Assembly: GCA_021803885.1 (NCBI GenBank)
Contig: JAJZKY010000084.1
Span: 1 to 11,225, forward strand
Direction of reading: 5' to 3'
Origin: Planctomycetota bacterium
GTDB lineage: Bacteria; Planctomycetota; Phycisphaerae; WQYP01; JAJZKY01
Length of the DNA stretch: 11,225 nucleotides
The notes under the pieces were generated by a model, which saw only the letters and a list, made by a program, of their open reading frames with translations, did no database searches and was not told the DNA's origin. The number at the start of each line of letters is the position of its first letter. Position 1 is the first letter of the stretch. The translations under genes were made by a program, and so were the position numbers. Below are positions 6,033 to 11,225 of the stretch, piece by piece.

Positions 6033-7568
6033 ATGAGCGATACCATATCCAGCATTCAGACACAATCACCGTTTGATTTATCGAGTACAACACGGCCTGC
6101 AACATCCCTGCTATCGTTGCCTGCACCAATTGGATTGCGCGCAAAGCGTAAAAGTGAAGTTGATGTTTTCCCGTTGGATGCCTTTATTGAACCGCTCAAG
6201 AGCGCAGTAGAAGCCGTGACTGACCGTGTGCAATGCCCGATGGAATTGGCTGCATCGTCTGTCCTGGCCGTTGCCAGTCTCGCTGCCCAACAACACGCAG
6301 ACGTTATCAATCCAAGAGGAATCAAAAGCCCGCTGTCATTGTTCATGCTCTCTATCGCTAGGCCATCGGAGCGCAAAACTACTTCCGACAATATCGCAAT
6401 GGAACCTGTCAGGGTCTACGAAAAGCAGCTTGAGGATTCCTACAACCAATGGTTGCAGTTTTACAAGACTTCCAAGGCTGCATGGATCGGATCGCAGCAG
6501 GCCATAATCAACAACAAGAGAATGGAACCAAAGCAGAAACAAGAAGAACTTGCCAAACTCGGGCCAGAGCCACCGGAGCCGATTGATTGGAAGCTGATAT
6601 GCAGTGAACCAACAACGGAAGGGCTATTAACGCAGTTTCAATTTGGGTATCCGTCTCTGGCCATCTTCAACAACGATGGCGGCGCATTTGTAGGCAGCTA
6701 TTCCATGTCAAAAGACTTTCGGCTGAAGACAGCAGCCACTCTAAGCAATTTATGGAATGCAAGCCCGGTTGATAGAACGCTGAAGAATCGCCAAGAAAAT
6801 TGCCGGATTGCAAACCGGCGCTTTGCCCTTCACTTGATGGTTCAGGAGGATATTGCGCAACAGTTCTTTGCAATGCCTGAATTCAAAGGGCAGGGATTGT
6901 TCTCACGCTTTCTGATTACGTGGCCGAAAACAACGATGGGAACACGCTTTCAATACGAAGAAGACCCGGCCAACATCGCCAAGCTGCACGCCTACAATTA
7001 TCAACTACTGCAAGTCTTCAGAAAGCCGCTGTCATTGGTTTTTGGCACAAGGCAGGAACTCGCGCCCACAATATTGACGCTCGATGAAGATGCAAAACAA
7101 CAGTGGGAACTGTACAGCGATTACGTGGAAGGAAAGCTGATTCGTGGCGGAGAGTATGAACCAATTGCGGATTTCGCTGGTAAAGCCGTTGAACATGCTT
7201 TGCGCCTAGCGGGTGTAATGACAATCATTGCAGACCCGAATGCGACGACCATCCACAAACACATGCTCTGGCGTTCCGCTAATTTGATGGAGTATTACAC
7301 CGCACAATACTTCCGCGTGTTCGATGACAGCGAGACACCCAAAGAGATTCTTGACGCAGAGAAGTTGCGCGACTGGCTACGGACAGATTACGAAGACGAT
7401 TACGTGACGCTGAACGAAATCAAGCACAATGGCCCGCATGGCTTGAGAAAAGAGGCTCCTAAAATTATCGCAATGCTTATCGCGCACAACTGGCTTGTTC
7501 CCGTGGATCATCCAGTCACGATCCGGGGCAAAGTCATTAGGTCTGCTGCATTCCTTATTCAACGCTGA
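6033..7568 (+). CDS. DUF3987-family (YfjI-type) primase/helicase-like protein
   Basis: A 511-residue protein of the DUF3987 family, common in satellites, prophages and islands and usually thought to act in their replication. Features: a conserved entry segment (FPLDAFIEPLKSAVEAV, about 46-62); a family-typical loop ARPSERKTTSDN (about 109-120) at the place of the P-loop, with K115 and T116; a long charged helical insertion (about 124-180); the Walker B-like region IFNNDGGAFVGSYSM (about 211-225); the family hallmark GLFSRFLITWP (about 288-298) with a possible arginine finger R292; and a likely winged-helix tail near 440-500. No separate primase (toprim or AEP) domain is seen, so it may be a helicase-like loader. 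The ATG has only a weak Shine-Dalgarno, suggesting modest expression or coupling to the upstream gene. Confidence 0.87.
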   Translation: MSDTISSIQTQSPFDLSSTTRPATSLLSLPAPIGLRAKRKSEVDVFPLDAFIEPLKSAVEAVTDRVQCPMELAASSVLAVASLAAQQHADVINPRGIKSPLSLFMLSIARPSERKTTSDNIAMEPVRVYEKQLEDSYNQWLQFYKTSKAAWIGSQQAIINNKRMEPKQKQEELAKLGPEPPEPIDWKLICSEPTTEGLLTQFQFGYPSLAIFNNDGGAFVGSYSMSKDFRLKTAATLSNLWNASPVDRTLKNRQENCRIANRRFALHLMVQEDIAQQFFAMPEFKGQGLFSRFLITWPKTTMGTRFQYEEDPANIAKLHAYNYQLLQVFRKPLSLVFGTRQELAPTILTLDEDAKQQWELYSDYVEGKLIRGGEYEPIADFAGKAVEHALRLAGVMTIIADPNATTIHKHMLWRSANLMEYYTAQYFRVFDDSETPKEILDAEKLRDWLRTDYEDDYVTLNEIKHNGPHGLRKEAPKIIAMLIAHNWLVPVDHPVTIRGKVIRSAAFLIQR

Positions 7569-7590
7569 TAGCGCAGTCAGCCTGCTCAGA

Positions 7591-7684
7591 GAGCCAAAAG
7601 AGCCAAAGAGCCACGGTGAAGAGAGAGAGAGGAAAGAAAGAAAATGTTATTTAATTCCCGCTTATGCGAAATGGCTCTTTTGGC
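7591..7684. repeat. GAGCCAAA direct repeats, purine run and 13-bp inverted repeat
   Basis: Three direct GAGCCA(AA) copies stand at 7591-7598, 7600-7607 and 7608-7613. GCCAAAAGAGCCA (7593-7605) recurs inverted as TGGCTCTTTTGGC (7672-7684), a perfect 13-bp arm pair. The intervening 66 bases include an unbroken 27-base purine run (7618-7644). Its place right after the replication-like gene would suit an origin, a regulatory RNA structure or a transcription-end structure. Confidence 0.6.
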
Positions 7685-7799
7685 GCTTCGGGGCTTAACA
7701 CATTGTAGGCAGTGTGGGTTGCGACGAGCCAACGGCTGGCGCTTCATGGCGCGTCAGAATGGAGCGGTATTTCCAGCGGTCATCGGGGATAAACAGTAA
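7644..7799 (+). CDS. Possible 51-residue protein after DUF3987
   Basis: An ATG-started 51-residue frame lying almost wholly between the DUF3987 gene and the hairpin at 7800. The N-terminal third is hydrophobic/helical (CEMALLALRGL), followed by HCRQCGLRR, a single CxxC pair, and an Arg-rich, aromatic segment (GWRFMARQNG). One CxxC is not enough for a standard zinc ribbon unless it dimerises. GGAAAG-like purines precede the ATG but no clean Shine-Dalgarno spacing is seen. Inverted-repeat arm 2 lies inside the frame, so the repeat constrains both DNA and protein. I cannot exclude a chance frame. Confidence 0.3.
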   Translation: MLFNSRLCEMALLALRGLTHCRQCGLRRANGWRFMARQNGAVFPAVIGDKQ

Positions 7800-7830
7800 A
7801 GGCCAGCGCCCAAGACTGCAACGCTGGCCT
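7800..7830. terminator. Hairpin terminator between convergent DUF3987 region and integrase
   Basis: A perfect 9-bp stem AGGCCAGCG / CGCTGGCCT with a 13-base loop. On the plus strand it is followed by AAAGTTGTTCTC, on the minus strand by TTACTGTTTATC; both are moderately T-rich, which suits a bidirectional terminator for genes that converge here. The remaining bases to the integrase stop (7831-7915) show only one GTTGGTAT copy. Confidence 0.5.
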
Positions 7831-7843
7831 AAAGTTGTTCTCA

Positions 7844-9201
7844 TTGTTGGTATCGGCGGCAAGGATTTCAATGAAGTATGCGCGAACACTGGCGAATCGC
7901 GGTGTGTAGTAGTCCTTATGCAGCAGCCGCCATTTTCTTTGCTGCTTTCTGGCGCTGTTCGTCTAGCCAATTTGCCCACCACTGCATTAGCTCTGTGCGC
8001 TGCTGCAAATACTTCGCATGATTGTAGGCAGCAGCAACGCGGTCACGCTTCATGTGTGCAAGCTGCAATTCAATATGCGCTTCTTCAAAGCCGTTTTCAT
8101 GCAGCACTGTGGAAGCGATAGAACGCCAGCCGTGGCCTGTCTGGATTGACTTGTAACCAAGCCTGTCAAGCATCTTCAGCAGCGTATTGTTGCTGATTGG
8201 CTTCTCAGAGTCCCATGCTCCGGGGAACAGCAGCCTTTTCTTGCCGGTCAGCTTCTTCAGCGCGTTCAGCGTGTCCACAGCTTGACGTGACAACGGCACA
8301 ATATGCGGTGTCTTCATCTTCATGCGCTCGGCTGGTATATCCCACCGTGCATTGTCCAAATCAAACTCTGACCACGGCGCTTCGATCAATTCGCTGGTGC
8401 GTACAAACGTAAGCGCCAGCAGCTTCATTGCCAGCTTCGTTACATCGGCTCCGGTGTAGGCTTCAATCTTGGCCAGCAGCTTTGGCAATTCCTTCACATC
8501 CACACGCGCCATGTTCTTAACCTTGACCGATGGCAGCACATCGTTGGGCCTGAAGTCAGCCGCCGGATTGCGTTTGGCCATGCCATGCACAACAGCGTGG
8601 CGGAATACTTGTGCAACTGTTTCATGCGCACGTTTGGCAATATCTCTGGCTCCCCGTTCGTTGTAGATCGCCAGCATCATTTCGCGCACATCAGCAGCGG
8701 TCACTTCATCAACTGGCTTTGATCCGAATGCAGGTAGAACATTCGCCTTCATACGGCGCTCTGTTTGCTCAACGTAACGCGGTTCTTTGTCCTGCTTCCA
8801 AAAGTCGAACCACACCCCGTAGCAATCCTCAAAGGTGGTTTCCTTGGCCAGCAATGCGGCTCTGCGGGCCTTCTTGTCTGCGGAAGGGTCAATGCCCTGC
8901 GTGAGCAGTTCGCGGGCTTCCTGATGCTTCTCACGGGCCTTCGCAATGGACACGTCCGGCCACACACCGATTGCCAGCGTCTTCTGCTTCGCCTTGCCAT
9001 CTTCGATGAACCTGTACTGGAACCGCCATGCCTTCGTGCCGTTTGGAAGGATGGTCAGATTCAGCCCGCGCCCGTCTGTCAGCTTCACCGGCTTGTCACC
9101 CGGCTTGGCTTTTTCCACTGCTGTCTTGGTCAGCTTGCTCATGTGTTTGCCGTCCCACTCCCTGAGTTGGTATCGGAATCAATGACAACACTAATACCAA
9201 C
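7844..9201. repeat. GTTGGTAT repeats flanking the integrase
   Basis: Three copies: 7846-7853 and 9166-9173 in direct orientation, sharing the longer word GTTGGTATCGG (7846-7856, 9166-9176), and 9194-9201 inverted (ATACCAAC). The inverted and one direct copy are 20 bases apart and bracket the predicted integrase transcription start. They are candidate integrase arm-type or regulator sites. Confidence 0.5.
7916..9142 (-). CDS. P4-type tyrosine integrase
   Basis: A 408-residue site-specific recombinase that would insert and excise the element at tRNA-Asn. Domains: N-terminal arm-binding domain (DUF4102 type, about 1-90, LTDGRGLNLTILPNGTKAWRF), core-binding domain (about 100-195) and catalytic domain (about 210-390). 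Active-site residues are visible: R248 (FVRTSEL), a candidate lysine K275 or K277, H337 and R340 (GHGWR), H363 (QLAHM) and the nucleophile Y373 (AAYNHAKYL). Length and order are normal for the P4 subfamily and no frame damage is seen, so it is probably active. The gene starts 185 bases from the tRNA 3' end. No good Shine-Dalgarno stands close to the ATG. A promoter overlapped by an inverted repeat lies upstream. Confidence 0.95.
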   Translation of the reverse strand: MSKLTKTAVEKAKPGDKPVKLTDGRGLNLTILPNGTKAWRFQYRFIEDGKAKQKTLAIGVWPDVSIAKAREKHQEARELLTQGIDPSADKKARRAALLAKETTFEDCYGVWFDFWKQDKEPRYVEQTERRMKANVLPAFGSKPVDEVTAADVREMMLAIYNERGARDIAKRAHETVAQVFRHAVVHGMAKRNPAADFRPNDVLPSVKVKNMARVDVKELPKLLAKIEAYTGADVTKLAMKLLALTFVRTSELIEAPWSEFDLDNARWDIPAERMKMKTPHIVPLSRQAVDTLNALKKLTGKKRLLFPGAWDSEKPISNNTLLKMLDRLGYKSIQTGHGWRSIASTVLHENGFEEAHIELQLAHMKRDRVAAAYNHAKYLQQRTELMQWWANWLDEQRQKAAKKMAAAA

Positions 9202-9219
9202 AAAAATCCGTGGATTCAA
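9191..9219 (-). promoter_or_regulatory. Promoter of the integrase gene
   Basis: On the minus strand: TTGAAT (9214-9219), a 17-base spacer, TATTAG (9191-9196), each 4/6 to consensus. The inverted GTTGGTAT copy at 9194-9201 overlaps the -10 and its partner lies just past the predicted start, so a bound protein would block transcription. Confidence 0.45.
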
Positions 9220-9402
<183 letters not shown>

Positions 9403-9428
9403 TGAGCGGCGCTGGGTTGTCCTCCTCC

Positions 9429-9457
9429 AAAGTATCAGAGCACCCGCGGGGCGTCAA
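9429..9457 (-). promoter_or_regulatory. Promoter of tRNA-Asn
   Basis: On the minus strand: TTGACG (9452-9457), a 17-base spacer, then TACTTT (9429-9434). Predicted start is about 20 bases before the mature tRNA 5' end, a usual leader length for RNase P processing. A GC-rich discriminator region follows. Confidence 0.5.
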
Positions 9458-9950
9458 AGATTCCTTCCCCCAACTTCATCGCCTTTTCACTGACCGGCAC
9501 CTCTGCGAAGCCTTGACCCCGGGAGGGTCAGATAGCTCAGAAATACTTGGAGGGACTGGGGTTAATAGCTTCTTCTGTGGCCACGCACCTGAAGATCACG
9601 CGGGACAATTTCCTGCGGAGGATCCATGGCAGGACGGGCGTCTGGTCGAGATGGCCTTGCCCTCTCCGAGGCGTCTGGAACTTTTCCCGAGGTCTCAATT
9701 GGGCTGCAGGCCAGTAACGATCTGGCGAGGGCCATGCGCAAGCGGCGCGTCAGGATTGGGCAGTTGGCGGCCTGACAGATAATAACCACCAATTTTGATG
9801 GAACCGCGGGATGATTTTAGGCTTGGCGGATTGGAATTGGAGGATAAAGTGAGGGCCATGCGATCCCAGGTCGCCAAAATCGCGGGAGCTGTCACACATG
9901 GAGCACCCCATTTCTTGCTGATTTGGGCGCTTTGAGATGCGGGCACCCGC
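9458..9950. other. Spacer between tRNA-Asn and ftsY remnant, no firm gene
   Basis: About 500 bases in which I see no recognisable gene. Frames open here on both strands give compositions without family features. A weak hairpin TGACCC / GGGTCA (9514-9530) and two very short frames with GGAGG-like sites (one listed at 9626, another of 28 codons starting GTG near 9849) are all that stand out. Confidence 0.5.
9626..9775 (+). CDS. Possible 49-residue protein
   Basis: An ATG frame of 49 residues with a clear GGAGG four bases upstream (slightly close). The sequence is unremarkable for the first half; the end, DLARAMRKRRVRIGQLAA, is a basic probable helix. I know no family. It is listed only because of the ribosome binding site and the absence of any better gene in this spacer. 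Confidence 0.22.
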   Translation: MAGRASGRDGLALSEASGTFPEVSIGLQASNDLARAMRKRRVRIGQLAA

Positions 9951-9951
9951 C

Positions 9952-10031
9952 CAGCGAATCCACGATGGCCTCGGGGGAGAATGCGAGAGGGCCGGTCATT
10001 TGCTCACTGACGCTGACGAAGCAGACGGGGG
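9952..10031 (-). pseudogene. Degenerate copy of the ftsY 3' end
   Basis: Bases 9958-10031 align with 10148-10221 in ftsY with about 62 of 74 identical. Read on the minus strand it gives FVSVSEQMTGPLAFSPEAIVDSL, against [23 protein letters not shown] in FtsY. The match starts abruptly at about 10031 and the copy lacks the aligned stop codon. It is in the same orientation, about 190 bases downstream of the real gene end, so it is probably a relic of a tandem duplication or of a displaced older 3' end. Confidence 0.7.
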
Positions 10032-10092
10032 TCTGCTTGTGAAGGAAAGGCAACCGCAGTACCCTCGAATCTGTCCGCCGGGGCGGATTTCT

Positions 10093-10115
10093 CTCCAGCG
10101 GACAAGCCGGTGGAG
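10093..10115 (-). terminator. Hairpin just after ftsY
   Basis: CTCCAGCGG / CCGGTGGAG pair at 8 of 9 positions around a 5-base loop, starting 20 bases after the ftsY stop. On the minus strand it is followed by AGAGAAATCC, so it lacks a true T run. Possible weak terminator; a second short stem (TCCGC / GCGGA, 10074-10087) follows. Confidence 0.35.
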
Positions 10116-10134
10116 GATCGATGTTCCTAAGCTG

Positions 10135-11106
10135 CTACCCCAGCAGGGAATCCAAAAAGGCTTCGGGGGAGAATTCGAGCAGGTCGGTCATTTGCTCGCC
10201 GACGCCGACGAAGCGGACGGGGAGGTTGAGTTCGCGGGCGATGGCAATGGCGATTCCACCCTTGGCGGTGCCGTCGAGCTTGGTGAGCAGGATGCCGGTG
10301 ACGCCGGCGGACTGGGTGAAGAGGCGGGCTTGCTGAAGGCCGTTCTGGCCGGTGGTGGCGTCCATGACGAGCAGTACCTCGTGGGGCGCGCCAGGAATCA
10401 GGCGGGCGGCGGTGCGGCGCATCTTGCTGAGCTCGTCCATGAGGCCGGTTTTGGTGTGCAGGCGGCCAGCGGTATCTACAAAGAGGTCGGCGATGGAGCG
10501 GGCACTGGCGGCGGAGATGGCGTCGTAGAGGACGGCGGCAGGGTCGCCGCCCTGCCGGGTCTTGATCATCTCCACACCGGAGCGCGCGGCCCAAACTTCA
10601 AGCTGCTCGATGGCGGCAGCGCGGAAAGTATCCGCGGCGCACAAGAGAACGGAGCGCCCTTGCGCGCGGGACCATGCGGCCAGCTTGCCGCTGGAGGTGG
10701 TTTTGCCGGTGCCGTTGACGCCGACGAGGAAGGTAACTTTGGGCGGAGTTTCGGGGCAGGGAACTGGCCGTAGCGGCGCCTCCAGAATGGCCTGCAACTG
10801 CGCCTTGAGCAGAGCGCGCAGCTCGGAGCCGCCGACGATGGCTTGATGACGGGCGCGGTCGCGGAGAGCAGCGAGGACGACCCTCGTGGTTTCGACGCCC
10901 AGGTCGCTCGTGAGCAGAACTGATTCCAGTTCGTCGAGTGTGCTTTCATCCACGGTGCGAGTCAGGGCGACCAGGTCTCCCATCTTGGCCGAGAATGACT
11001 CGCGGGTGCGCGAGACGGCCTGCTTCATGCGGTCAAAGAGGCCTTGCTTTGGCGATTCCTGGGCGGAGTCTTCGGGTTCCTGGCTGCCAAATAACGTTTG
11101 AATCAT
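10135..11106 (-). CDS. ftsY: Signal recognition particle receptor FtsY
   Basis: The SRP-receptor GTPase that docks ribosome-nascent chains, bound by Ffh, to the membrane translocon. I chose the ATG at 11106 (323 residues, MIQTLFG) over the GTG at 11142, whose extra 12 residues look unlike the family. Parts: a short acidic N-terminus (only about 20 residues, far shorter than the E. coli A domain), the helical N domain (about 22-105) and the G domain with G1 GVNGTGKTT (129-137), [11 protein letters not shown] (159-169), G3 DTAGR (211-215), G4 TKLDG (275-279) and the closing GVGE (301-304). All GTPase motifs are intact. This is core chromosome and marks the non-element side of the junction. The GC-rich composition differs clearly from the element genes. 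Confidence 0.96.
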   Translation of the reverse strand: MIQTLFGSQEPEDSAQESPKQGLFDRMKQAVSRTRESFSAKMGDLVALTRTVDESTLDELESVLLTSDLGVETTRVVLAALRDRARHQAIVGGSELRALLKAQLQAILEAPLRPVPCPETPPKVTFLVGVNGTGKTTSSGKLAAWSRAQGRSVLLCAADTFRAAAIEQLEVWAARSGVEMIKTRQGGDPAAVLYDAISAASARSIADLFVDTAGRLHTKTGLMDELSKMRRTAARLIPGAPHEVLLVMDATTGQNGLQQARLFTQSAGVTGILLTKLDGTAKGGIAIAIARELNLPVRFVGVGEQMTDLLEFSPEAFLDSLLG

Positions 11107-11225
11107 TGCTGCTTTCAGTGTAATCGGGATGCCGTCCCTCACGTGGTGCCTGGCACCGAGTGGTTGCCTGGCGGGGAGCGCCGTTGCCGCTGAGGCTCCG
11201 GTTCCCGCATTCCAGCCCGCGCGCG
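11107..11225. other. Region upstream of ftsY with a GGTGCC-T-GGCACC palindrome
   Basis: No gene is identified in the last 119 bases, though the end of an upstream gene could lie at the edge. GGTGCC-T-GGCACC (11145-11157) is a perfect palindrome around a single T, and GGTTGCCTGGCG follows 8 bases later as an imperfect echo. Words of this kind occur in REP-like dispersed repeats of many bacteria; here that is only a suggestion. Confidence 0.35.

Noticed and set aside
7591..7613. CRISPR-like repeat
   Set aside because: The units are 8-9 bases long without spacers and there are no cas genes.
9937..10773. Open frame of 278 codons on the plus strand, Gly/Ala/Glu-rich
   Set aside because: It is antisense to ftsY; long open antisense frames are common in GC-rich genes and the protein has no family features.
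11107..11142. GTG start for FtsY
   Set aside because: It adds 12 residues unlike the family and the GTG lies next to a palindromic repeat.

Overview
The window is most simply read as the integrase-proximal 9.3 kb of an integrated mobile element, followed on the right by host chromosome. The junction is a tRNA-Asn(GUU) gene at 9327-9401 (minus strand). Its 3' end faces a P4-type tyrosine integrase (7916-9142). To the right lie a spacer of about 0.7 kb with few recognisable genes and a complete ftsY (10135-11106). A sampled line of ftsY is about 67% GC, against about 45-47% in sampled lines of the methyltransferase and DUF3987 genes, which fits transfer. The other attachment site is not in the window, so the element continues past position 1. 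The host is a GC-rich bacterium using GGAGG-type ribosome binding sites. Acidobacteriota is my weak guess from the FtsY protein; nothing here proves it.

Layout from left to right. Positions 1-1986 hold a convergent pair that looks like a restriction-modification cassette: a 5'-truncated N6-adenine DNA methyltransferase (+) and a 199-residue PD-(D/E)XK-type nuclease (-). Positions 2120-5383 hold a compact leftward operon. It begins with an AlpA-type regulator and continues with a coiled-coil protein and five proteins I cannot assign, joined by short gaps, an ATGA overlap and a 32-bp overlap. A sigma70-like promoter (TTGACG-N17-GATAGT) lies before it. Positions 5384-5677 are a divergent control region with three ATCCACA-type boxes. 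To the right (+) come a second AlpA-like regulator, a hairpin, a DUF3987-family primase/helicase-like protein, then a repeat-rich tail with a purine tract, a 13-bp inverted repeat, a possible 51-residue ORF and a hairpin terminator. The integrase follows on the minus strand, with a promoter overlapped by a GTTGGTAT inverted repeat.

Integrase, AlpA regulators and a DUF3987 protein together resemble the integration/replication core of P4-like phage satellites and related genomic islands. The restriction-modification pair would be cargo. The unknown leftward operon would be either the element's own structural or transfer module or a further cargo system, and it is the best candidate here for something undescribed. 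No capsid, terminase, portal, relaxase or conjugation protein is recognisable, so the kind of element is not settled.
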